A stretch of DNA of 5,753 nucleotides from Chloroflexota bacterium (GCA_025935655.1 JAICUV010000225.1:1-5753), one strand, 5' to 3'. Positions 1 to 5,649 are shown, counted from the first letter of the stretch. Made by a program: numbers and translations. The notes: a model not told the origin generated them from the sequence alone.

Positions 1-1
1 G

Positions 2-760
2 ATCATGGGCCCGAACGGATCCGGCAAGACGACCCTCGCCTACGCGCTGATGGGCCACCCGGCGTATCTCATCAAGGGCGGCTCGGTCACGTGGCGGGGC
101 CGCGATGTCCTCGCCCTGAGCGCCGACACGCGCGCTCGGCTCGGGATGTTCCTCGCCTTCCAGTACCCGACCGCGATCCCCGGCCTGAGCGTGGCGTCGT
201 TCATCCGGAGCGCGCTGAACGCGAAGCTCCAGGGCGTCGACAAGACCGGCGACGTCGACCCGACCGACCCGATGAAGGGCGGCATCTCGATGCGCGACTT
301 CCGGACGAAGATGCGCGAGAAGATGGCGCTGCTCAAGATGGACGACGGGTTCGCGGCCCGCTACGTCAACGACGGCTTCTCGGGCGGCGAGAAGAAGCGC
401 CTCGAGATGCTCCAGATGGCGATGCTCGAGCCGGAGTTCGCGATCCTCGACGAGACCGACTCGGGGCTCGACATCGACGCGCTGCGGATCGTCGCGGAGG
501 GCGTCAACGCGCAGCTCAACCCGAACATGGGCGTGCTGCTGATCACCCACTATCAGCGCCTGCTCAACTACATCGAGCCGGACTTCGTCCACGTGCTCGC
601 CGCCGGCCGGATCGTCACCTCGGGCGGCAAGGACCTCGCGCTGCGGCTCGAGGACGAGGGCTACGGGCCCATCCTGCGCGAGAACGGCATGGACATCGGC
701 GTGCCCGACGAGGCGCTCGCCGTCCCGCTCGAGCCCGAGGCCGCCGGCGCGAGCCGGTAG
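2..760 (+). CDS. sufC: SufC, Fe-S cluster assembly ATPase (5' partial)
   Basis: This is the ABC-type ATPase of the cytosolic SufBCD scaffold, which uses ATP hydrolysis to drive Fe-S cluster assembly. The reading frame is open to the left edge, and the Walker A motif GPNGSGKTT lies at nt 8-34, almost at the edge. SufC proteins normally have some 35-45 residues before that motif, so the ATG at nt 5 is internal and the true start lies outside the window. Also visible are the Q-loop Gln in FQYP (nt 161-163), the ABC signature FSGGEKKRLE (nt 377-406), Walker B with catalytic Glu in ILDETDSGLD (Glu at nt 452-454) and the H-switch His in ITHYQR (nt 548-550). The LDETDSGLDIDAL block is characteristic of SufC rather than of transporter ATPases. 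The stop is 7 nt before sufS, so co-transcription is likely; sufB and sufD are expected upstream. Confidence 0.96.
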   Translation: MMGPNGSGKTTLAYALMGHPAYLIKGGSVTWRGRDVLALSADTRARLGMFLAFQYPTAIPGLSVASFIRSALNAKLQGVDKTGDVDPTDPMKGGISMRDFRTKMREKMALLKMDDGFAARYVNDGFSGGEKKRLEMLQMAMLEPEFAILDETDSGLDIDALRIVAEGVNAQLNPNMGVLLITHYQRLLNYIEPDFVHVLAAGRIVTSGGKDLALRLEDEGYGPILRENGMDIGVPDEALAVPLEPEAAGASR

Positions 761-767
761 CACCGCG

Positions 768-2036
768 ATGACCACCGAGACCCGCCCCGTCGTCGTCGCG
801 CCGTCCGCCGCGCTGGACCCGGCGGCGCTCAAGGCGGACTTCCCGATCCTCGACCAGGAGGTCTTCGGGCATCCGCTCGTGTACCTGGACTCGGCGGCCA
901 CGTCCCAGAAGCCGCTCCCTGTCCTCGCGGCGATGGACGAGTACTACCGCCGGGACAACGCGAACGTCCACCGCGGGATCTACCAGCTGTCCGAGCGTGC
1001 CACCGCCGCCTACGAGGGCGCCCGGGAGAAGGTCGCGCGGCTCATCGGCGCGCCCGACCCGCGGACGATCATCTGGACCCGCAACGCCACCGAGGCGATC
1101 AACCTCGTCGCGTACAGCTGGGGCCGCCGGAACATCAACCGCGGCGACGTCATCGTGCTCACGGAGATGGAGCACCACGCGAACCTCGTCCCGTGGCAGA
1201 TCCTGGCCCAGGAGAAGGACGCCGACCTCGAGTTCATCCCGATCACCGACGACGGGGTCCTGCGCCAGGACGTGTTCGACGTCCTGCTGCGGCTCAAGCC
1301 CAAGCTCGTCGCGTTCACCCACGTGTCCAACACGCTGGGGACCATCAACCCGGTCGTGGAGATGACCCGCAAGGCGCACGAGGCCGGCGCGCTCGTCCTC
1401 GTCGACGGCGCCCAGGCAGTCCCGCACCTCCCGGTGGACATCGCGGAGATCGGCTGCGACTTCTACGCGTTCAGCGGCCACAAGGCGCTCGGGCCGACCG
1501 GGTCCGGCGTGCTGTGGGGCCGGCGCGAGCTGCTCGAGGCGATGCCCCCGTTCATGGGCGGCGGCGACATGATCCGCGAGGTGCACCTGCGGCGGTCGGA
1601 GTGGAACGAGCTGCCCTGGAAGTTCGAGGCGGGCACGCCGGACATCTCCGCGCAGATCGGGCTCGGGGCGGCGGCCGACTACCTCCTCGGCATCGGCATG
1701 GACAACGTGCGCGCCCACGAGCAGGAGCTCGTCGCCTACGCGCTAGAGACGCTCCCCCGCGAGGTGCCCGGGATCGAGCTGTACGGCCCGTCCGCGGACC
1801 AGCGCGGCGGCGTGGTGCCGTTCAACCTGCCCGGGATCCACCCGCACGACGTGGCCCAGGTCCTCGACCGGTTCGGGATCGCGGTCCGGGCCGGCCACCA
1901 TTGCACGATGCCGCTCCACGAACGCCTCGACCTCGCGGCGACGGCGCGGGCCTCGTTCCAGGTCTACACGACGCTCGAGGACATCGACGCGCTCGCCGCG
2001 GGCCTCAAGGAGGTCCAGACGCTGTTCGCGGGCTAA
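768..2036 (+). CDS. sufS: SufS, cysteine desulfurase (group II)
   Basis: This is a PLP-dependent class V aminotransferase-fold enzyme of 422 aa. It converts L-cysteine to L-alanine and leaves a persulfide on its catalytic cysteine, the sulfur source for Fe-S clusters. Visible motifs are the PLP-stacking histidines in MEHHAN (H136-H137), the DGAQ motif that contacts PLP, the Schiff-base lysine in FSGHK (K239), the catalytic cysteine in RAGHHC (C379) and the substrate-carboxylate arginine in ARASF (R394). The short loop around C379 fits the SufS/CsdA group rather than NifS/IscS. The ATG at 768 lies 7 nt after the sufC stop and leaves about 20 weakly conserved residues before the family starts at LKADFPIL. 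There is no clear Shine-Dalgarno sequence. Its partners are expected to be SufU (next gene) and possibly the rhodanese domain of the MoeB fusion; the latter is inference. Confidence 0.97.
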   Translation: MTTETRPVVVAPSAALDPAALKADFPILDQEVFGHPLVYLDSAATSQKPLPVLAAMDEYYRRDNANVHRGIYQLSERATAAYEGAREKVARLIGAPDPRTIIWTRNATEAINLVAYSWGRRNINRGDVIVLTEMEHHANLVPWQILAQEKDADLEFIPITDDGVLRQDVFDVLLRLKPKLVAFTHVSNTLGTINPVVEMTRKAHEAGALVLVDGAQAVPHLPVDIAEIGCDFYAFSGHKALGPTGSGVLWGRRELLEAMPPFMGGGDMIREVHLRRSEWNELPWKFEAGTPDISAQIGLGAAADYLLGIGMDNVRAHEQELVAYALETLPREVPGIELYGPSADQRGGVVPFNLPGIHPHDVAQVLDRFGIAVRAGHHCTMPLHERLDLAATARASFQVYTTLEDIDALAAGLKEVQTLFAG

Positions 2037-2071
2037 TCACCGACGATCTCGTCGGAATTCGCCGCGCGCGC

Positions 2072-2077
2072 TATAGT
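2072..2077 (+). promoter_or_regulatory. candidate -10 element before sufU
   Basis: TATAGT stands out in the 53-nt gap between sufS and sufU, where the surroundings are very GC-rich. It matches the sigma-70-type -10 consensus at five of six positions. A start site about 7 nt downstream would fall near nt 2084, giving only about 6 nt of leader before the sufU ATG at 2090. No Shine-Dalgarno sequence precedes that ATG, which agrees with a nearly leaderless transcript. I see no convincing -35 hexamer 16-19 nt upstream. The call rests on base composition and position only. Confidence 0.35.
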
Positions 2078-2089
2078 CGAAGCGCAGCC

Positions 2090-2488
2090 ATGGACGATCT
2101 CTACCGCGACTACATCCTCGAGCACTACCGGCGGCCCCACAACTTCGGGGTCATCGAGGAGCCGAGCGCGACCTACGAGGGCGCGAACCCGCTGTGCGGG
2201 GACCGGATCACGATGCAGCTGGGCGTGAAGGACGGCGTCGTCACCGACGTCGGGTTCACGGGCCGCGGGTGCGCCATCAGCCAGGCGTCCGCCTCGCTCC
2301 TGACCGACGAGGTCAAAGGAAAGCCGGTGGAGGCCGTCGCCGGGATCCAGGCGGTGGACCTGCTCGACCTGCTGGGGATCGAGATCAGCCCTGCACGCCT
2401 CAAGTGCGCGATGCTCAGCTTCGACTCGCTCCAGCACCTCCTCGCCGACATCGGCGCGAAGCCGCTCCCCGAGAAGGAGCTCGCGTGA
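2090..2488 (+). CDS. sufU: SufU-like Fe-S scaffold / sulfur-acceptor protein (short form)
   Basis: This 132-aa protein belongs to the IscU/SufU fold. SufU accepts persulfide sulfur from SufS through a zinc site in Gram-positive-type SUF systems; IscU builds clusters. The three conserved cysteines are C36 (in NPLCGD, followed by D38), C61 (in RGCAIS) and C106 (in RLKCAML). The start at ATG 2090 gives the typical opening MDDLYRDYILEHY; no other start codon lies close by in frame. The residue before C106 is Lys, as in SufU, not the His of IscU. However, the C61-C106 spacing is 45 residues, whereas in Bacillus subtilis SufU (recalled C66 and C128) it is 62, so the SufU-specific insertion seems to be absent. 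Position right after sufS supports the SufU role. A phenylalanine (F111) replaces the tryptophan usual after the third cysteine. Confidence 0.93.
   Translation: MDDLYRDYILEHYRRPHNFGVIEEPSATYEGANPLCGDRITMQLGVKDGVVTDVGFTGRGCAISQASASLLTDEVKGKPVEAVAGIQAVDLLDLLGIEISPARLKCAMLSFDSLQHLLADIGAKPLPEKELA
2474..2479 (+). promoter_or_regulatory. possible Shine-Dalgarno for a leader ORF
   Basis: AAGGAG ends 8 nt before an ATG at 2488 that overlaps the sufU stop (TGATG). This is one of the best ribosome-binding matches in the window, but it also encodes the C-terminal Lys-Glu of SufU, so it may be coincidence. Confidence 0.35.
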
Positions 2489-2520
2489 TGGGCCGCTGCG
2501 CGTGTCGCCGGCCGGCCTGA
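2488..2520 (+). CDS. possible 10-codon cysteine-containing leader peptide
   Basis: This is a tiny ORF, ATG to TGA, encoding MGRCACRRPA. Its start overlaps the sufU stop and it has a well-placed AAGGAG. Two of its ten codons are Cys (nt 2497-2499 and 2503-2505), although cysteine is rare in this proteome. It lies upstream of a cysteine-biosynthesis operon, and a GC hairpin overlaps its stop codon. Short Cys-coding ORFs act as cysteine-responsive attenuators before sulfur genes in mycobacteria, so a similar role is conceivable here. The ORF is too short for coding statistics and could be chance. Confidence 0.25.
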   Translation: MGRCACRRPA

Positions 2521-2527
2521 GCCGGCC
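2510..2527 (+). terminator. GC hairpin after sufU (possible attenuator or weak terminator)
   Basis: This is a perfect 7-bp inverted repeat, GGCCGGC and GCCGGCC, around a 4-nt loop (CTGA). It begins 22 nt after the sufU stop. No T-run follows, so it is not a classical Rho-independent terminator. The 3' arm overlaps a second possible pairing (nt 2490-2495 with 2523-2528), so two mutually exclusive folds can be drawn. In DNA this rich in GC such repeats also arise by chance. Confidence 0.35.
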
Positions 2528-2570
2528 CCAGGGCATCCGCCGCCGCGCCACGCGCGAATGCGAGCCGGAC

Positions 2571-2649
2571 CCTCCTCCACCAGATCCACCGTCCCCGCCC
2601 CGCCGGTCCCGCCGTCGGCCCGTCGTCCACCGGAGCATCCGCCCCACCC
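2571..2649 (+). other. C-rich, G-poor untranslated tract before the MoeB gene
   Basis: Nucleotides 2571-2650 contain 46 C and 16 G by direct count, a strong strand bias compared with the balanced GC of the surrounding genes. I see no convincing gene, promoter or strong hairpin in it. GGAG at 2632-2635 is the only ribosome-binding candidate for the next start, and at 14 nt it is too distant to be good. C-rich, G-poor RNA is the kind of sequence Rho loads on, so a Rho-dependent step is possible; that is inference from composition. Confidence 0.4.
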
Positions 2650-3909
2650 ATGCCGAAGACCTATTCCGAGCTTCTCCGAGAGGCCCGCGCCGAGATCCCC
2701 GAGGTCTCGGCCTCGGAGACCGACGCGCGCCGCCAGCGCGGCAACGTCGCCATCATCGACGTCCGCGAGGCGTCAGAGTGGGACCAGGGCTACGTGCCCG
2801 GCGCCACCCACGTCTCGAAGAGCTACCTCGAGCAGCAGATCGAGGCCGCCGTCCCGGACCGCACGACCCCCGTGATCCTGTATTGCGCGGGCGGCGTCCG
2901 CTCGCTGTTCGCCGCACAGACGCTGGCCGGCATGGGCTACACGGACGTCGCCTCGATGGCCGGCGGGTTCCAGGCCTGGAAGTCCAACGGGCTCGAGTGG
3001 ACGACGCCCCCCAAGCTCACCGAGCAGCAGAAGCAGCGCTACAGCCGCCACCTGCTGATCCCCGAGGTGGGCACCGAGGGCCAGGCGAAGCTCCTCGGCT
3101 CCAAGGTGCTGCTCATCGGCGCCGGCGGGCTCGGCTCGCCGGCGGCCCTCTACCTCGCCGCGGCCGGCGTGGGGACGATCGGGATCATCGACTTCGACGT
3201 CGTCGACCTGTCGAACCTCCAGCGGCAGGTGCTCCACACGAACGACAGCGTCGGCGAGAAGAAGGTGGACAGCGCCCGCCGGACGATCACGGCGCTCAAC
3301 CCGGACGTGACGGTGGTCGCGCACGAGGAGATGCTGGTCGCGGCCAACGTCGAGCGGATCATCCACGGCTACGACGTCATCCTCGACGGGACCGACACGT
3401 TCGAGACGCGGTACATCCTCAACGACGCCGCCGTGGCGGCCGGGATCCCGGTCGTGCACGCGTCGGTGTTCCGGTTCGAGGGCCAGCTCACGACGTTCAT
3501 CCCGTACCAGGGTCCGTGCTACCGCTGCCTCTACCCGACCCCGCCCCCGCCCGAGCTCGCCCCGGGCTGCTCCGTCGCCGGCGTGCTGGGCGTGGTGCCC
3601 GGGATCATGGGCCTGCTCCAGACGAACGAGGTGCTCAAGGTCCTGCTGGGGATCGGCGAGACGCTCGCCGGCCGGCTGCTGCTGTTCGATGCCCTCGAGA
3701 CCGAGTTCACCGAGCTCAAGCTCCGGCGTGACCCCAAGTGCCCCGTCTGCTCGGACGAGGCCAGGGCCGCGCGCGAGGCCGGGACGCCGCTCCCCGTGGC
3801 GACGTTCAGCGACGGGGTGTTCACGCTCAACGGTGGTGGCGGGGATGCCGTCGCGACCCCGCTCGTGGCGACCCCGCTCGTCGCCACGCCGCTCGGAGGC
3901 CCACGGTGA
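2650..3909 (+). CDS. Rhodanese-MoeB/ThiF fusion: carrier-protein adenylyltransferase/sulfurtransferase
   Basis: This 419-aa E1-like enzyme adenylates the C-terminal glycine of a ubiquitin-like sulfur carrier and converts it to a thiocarboxylate. The carrier is presumably the CysO-like protein encoded next. Residues about 20-118 form a rhodanese domain with active-site loop CAGGVRS (C79). Residues about 120-370 form the MoeB/ThiF domain: nucleotide loop GAGGLGS (157-163), D181, N189-R192 in the DLSNLQRQ stretch, DGTD (246-249), zinc pairs CYRC (290, 293) and CPVC (364, 367), and C307 at the catalytic-cysteine position. A 50-residue tail contains Gly4 (395-398) and three VATPL repeats (401-415). 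The opening MPKTYSELLREA suits this family, although the ribosome-binding site is poor. The domain order is the reverse of MOCS3/Uba4 and mycobacterial MoeZ. A role in molybdopterin synthesis is possible too, but the coupling to cysO and cysM favours cysteine synthesis. Confidence 0.93.
   Translation: MPKTYSELLREARAEIPEVSASETDARRQRGNVAIIDVREASEWDQGYVPGATHVSKSYLEQQIEAAVPDRTTPVILYCAGGVRSLFAAQTLAGMGYTDVASMAGGFQAWKSNGLEWTTPPKLTEQQKQRYSRHLLIPEVGTEGQAKLLGSKVLLIGAGGLGSPAALYLAAAGVGTIGIIDFDVVDLSNLQRQVLHTNDSVGEKKVDSARRTITALNPDVTVVAHEEMLVAANVERIIHGYDVILDGTDTFETRYILNDAAVAAGIPVVHASVFRFEGQLTTFIPYQGPCYRCLYPTPPPPELAPGCSVAGVLGVVPGIMGLLQTNEVLKVLLGIGETLAGRLLLFDALETEFTELKLRRDPKCPVCSDEARAAREAGTPLPVATFSDGVFTLNGGGGDAVATPLVATPLVATPLGGPR
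3850..3894 (+). repeat. three 15-bp in-frame tandem repeats
   Basis: Three consecutive 15-nt units (3850-3864, 3865-3879, 3880-3894), differing at a few bases, each encode VATPL near the C-terminus of the MoeB fusion. Unit length is a multiple of three, so copy-number change would keep the frame. The third unit is followed directly by the cysO ribosome-binding site. Confidence 0.85.
3895..3899 (+). promoter_or_regulatory. Shine-Dalgarno of the CysO-like gene
   Basis: GGAGG ends 6 nt before the GTG at 3906. It fixes that GTG as the start, since it agrees with both the overlap with the upstream stop and the N-terminus expected for CysO. Confidence 0.75.
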
Positions 3910-4178
3910 GCACCGTCAAGTTCCCCGCGGTCCTGCGCGCCAACGTGGGCGGGGCCCGCGAGGTCAGTGCGGCGGGCTCGACGATCGGCGAGGTCCTGGA
4001 TCAGCTCGTGGGGACGTACCCGTCGCTGCGGGACCAGCTGTTCACCGAGGACGGCGAGCTCAACCGGTTCGTCAACGTGTATGTGAACGGCCAGGACGTC
4101 CGCTACCTCGAGGGCACGGCGACGCCGGTGGACGACCGCGACGAGGTCCGGCTGCTCCCCGCGATGGCGGGCGGGTGA
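3906..4178 (+). CDS. cysO: CysO-like ubiquitin-fold sulfur carrier protein
   Basis: This 90-aa beta-grasp (MoaD/ThiS family) protein ends in AMAGG. Its terminal glycine would be adenylated and turned into a thiocarboxylate by the MoeB fusion, and would then deliver sulfide to CysM. It resembles Mycobacterium tuberculosis CysO (93 aa, ending AVAGG) along its length: the opening strand VKFPAVLR, then VGGAREVSA, then the RFVNVYVNGQDVRY block near residues 54-67, and finally the LLPAMAGG end. The Gly-Gly is already terminal, so no processing is needed. The GTG start overlaps the upstream TGA (GTGA) and its stop overlaps the next GTG in the same way, so translation of the three genes should be coupled. 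MoaD or ThiS is the alternative, but the full-length similarity and the neighbours favour CysO. Confidence 0.93.
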   Translation: MSTVKFPAVLRANVGGAREVSAAGSTIGEVLDQLVGTYPSLRDQLFTEDGELNRFVNVYVNGQDVRYLEGTATPVDDRDEVRLLPAMAGG

Positions 4179-5182
4179 CCGACCCCGCCGCCCGGCACGC
4201 GGTCGACCACGCCGCCGCCCACGAGGCGCTCGAGCGGCACGGCGGGCGGCACGAATCGATCCTCGACGCGATCGGTCACACGCCGCTCGTCGCCATCCCG
4301 CGGATGAGCCCCAACCCGGCCGTCCGCCTGTACGCCAAGCTCGAGATGTACAACCCCACGGGGTCCGTCAAGGACCGCGCGGCGAAGTACCTGGTCGAGG
4401 ACCTCGAGGCGCGCGGCGTCCTCAACGCGGACTCGATCATCCTGGAGCCGACGTCCGGCAACACCGGCATCGCGCTCGCGATGATCGGCCGCCGGAAGGG
4501 CTATCGCGTCGCGCTCGTCATGCCCGACAACGTGACCTCGGAGCGGCGCCAGGTCGCGGCCCTGTTCGGTGCCGAGATCATCGACTCGCCCGGGGCGAAG
4601 GGCTCCAACGGGGCGATCGCGATGGCCAAGGCGATCGCCGCCTCGGACCCGCGGTTCGTGATGCCCTACCAGTACGGCAACCCGGCGAACCCGCTGGCGC
4701 ACTACGAGACCACCGGTCCCGAGATCCTCGCGGACTGCCCGGAGATCGACGTGTTCGTGGCGGGGCTGGGGACCTCGGGGACGCTCATGGGCGTCGGGCG
4801 CTATCTCCGGGAGCACAAGCCGGGCGCCCGCATCGTGGCGGCGGAGCCCCTCCCGGGGGAGAACGTCCAGGGCCTGCGCTCGCTGGACGAGGGGTTCGTG
4901 CCCGAGATCCTCGACCCGTCGCTGCTGGACGCCAAGTATCTCGTCTCCAACCGGGACGCGGTCGCAGCGCTGCGCGACCTCGTGTTCCGCGAGGGCGTGT
5001 TCGCCGGCCCGTCGTGCGGCGCGGTGCTCGTGGCGGCGGCGCGCGAGGCGAAGCAGATGGAGTCCGGGACCATCGTGGCCCTGCTCCCCGATGGCGGGTG
5101 GAAGTACCTGTCGGCCGGGACGTTCGAGCGCGACCTGGACGAGATGGAGGACGACTTCGAGGGCGGGGTGAGCTGGTGGTAG
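4175..5182 (+). CDS. cysM: CysM-type cysteine synthase (CysO-dependent, probably O-phosphoserine sulfhydrylase)
   Basis: This 335-aa fold-type II PLP enzyme should use the thiocarboxylate of CysO and a serine derivative to make the CysO-cysteine adduct. Visible are the PLP lysine in PTGSVKD (K66), the substrate loop TSGNT (93-97), the phosphate-binding GTSGT (199-203) and SCG (280-282). R235 in GLRSLDEGF sits exactly 169 residues after the lysine. In M. tuberculosis CysM, K51 and R220 have the same spacing, and R220 (from memory) selects O-phosphoserine over O-acetylserine. The C-terminal GGWKYLSAG and the acidic tail ending SWW also resemble the mycobacterial enzyme, whose tail closes the active site. 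The GTG start overlaps the cysO stop (GTGA), and no other start codon exists before the conserved core. The N-terminus is about 15 residues longer than in mycobacteria and has five histidines. Confidence 0.94.
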   Translation: MTDPAARHAVDHAAAHEALERHGGRHESILDAIGHTPLVAIPRMSPNPAVRLYAKLEMYNPTGSVKDRAAKYLVEDLEARGVLNADSIILEPTSGNTGIALAMIGRRKGYRVALVMPDNVTSERRQVAALFGAEIIDSPGAKGSNGAIAMAKAIAASDPRFVMPYQYGNPANPLAHYETTGPEILADCPEIDVFVAGLGTSGTLMGVGRYLREHKPGARIVAAEPLPGENVQGLRSLDEGFVPEILDPSLLDAKYLVSNRDAVAALRDLVFREGVFAGPSCGAVLVAAAREAKQMESGTIVALLPDGGWKYLSAGTFERDLDEMEDDFEGGVSWW

Positions 5183-5649
5183 GCGAGGTCGGCGCGGCGG
5201 GACACCCGGGTCCCGAGGGCGTCCGCCTCGCGCACGCCATCGCCGAGGCGATCGTCGTGCAGGCCCGTGCCGAATACCCCAACGAGGCGTGCGGGATCAT
5301 CGCCGGGACCGCGGATCCGGCGGCAGGGGGCGAGGCGCTGCGCTACGAGCCCTGCCGCAACGCCGCCGCGTCGCCCTACCGGTACTCGATCCATCCCGAC
5401 GACGCCTACCGCGTGATGGTCGCCATCGACGATGCCGACGAGGCCGTCTGGGGCATCGTCCACTCGCACGTCAAGTCGCCCGCGGTGCCGTCGCTCACGG
5501 ACATCGGGCTGGCGCAGTTCCCCGAGGCGCTGTACCTCCTCGTGTCGCTCGCCGACGACCAGGCCGACGCCGGCACCGGCGAACCATCGCTGCGTGCGTG
5601 GCGGATCGTGGACGGAGCGATCTTCGAGGTGGGGCTGGAGCTCACGTGA
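5176..5649 (+). CDS. mec: Mec-type JAMM/MPN metalloprotease, CysO-cysteine hydrolase
   Basis: This 157-aa zinc peptidase of the JAB1/MPN/Mov34 (JAMM, M67) family should cleave the CysO-cysteine amide to free cysteine and regenerate CysO. The full JAMM signature is present: catalytic Glu in PNEACG (E37) and the zinc-binding set HSH (H96, H98), S106 and D109 in VPSLTD, that is HxH-x7-S-x2-D. The length is close to that of the mycobacterial protein. The GTG at 5176 is the only reasonable start in frame. It overlaps the cysM stop by 7 nt and has a GGGG stretch from nt 5165, several bases upstream, as a ribosome-binding site. With CysO and CysM directly upstream, a general deubiquitinase-like role is unlikely. 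Confidence 0.92.
   Translation: MVGEVGAAGHPGPEGVRLAHAIAEAIVVQARAEYPNEACGIIAGTADPAAGGEALRYEPCRNAAASPYRYSIHPDDAYRVMVAIDDADEAVWGIVHSHVKSPAVPSLTDIGLAQFPEALYLLVSLADDQADAGTGEPSLRAWRIVDGAIFEVGLELT
5637..5640 (+). promoter_or_regulatory. Shine-Dalgarno of the last gene
   Basis: GGAG ends 5 nt before the GTG at 5646 and supports that start for the partial gene that follows mec. Confidence 0.5.

Noticed and set aside
615..1718. Long antisense open frame (367 codons) opposite sufC-sufS
   Set aside because: Its composition is dominated by Arg, Val, Asp and Gly with no recognisable motif. It lies fully opposite well-supported genes, as expected from codon bias in GC-rich DNA.
1193..2089. Upstream extension of the SufU frame into sufS
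   Set aside because: The residues are Arg/Pro-rich and overlap the conserved SufS coding sequence. SufU proteins begin at the MDDLYRDY segment encoded from 2090.
2489..2649. Riboswitch or T-box in the sufU-moeB gap
   Set aside because: I see none of the conserved motifs of SAM, TPP, Moco or T-box elements, and the gap has little purine-rich conserved structure. Only the simple hairpin can be supported.
2502..3731. Long Arg/Pro-rich frame overlapping the MoeB gene
   Set aside because: It is a +1 shadow of the MoeB coding frame. The product is low-complexity Arg/Pro/Ala, and the other frame has unambiguous rhodanese and ThiF motifs.
4103..4816. Antisense open frame (237 codons) opposite cysM
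   Set aside because: It is a shadow of the cysM reading frame with no domain-like sequence and no ribosome-binding site that I can see.
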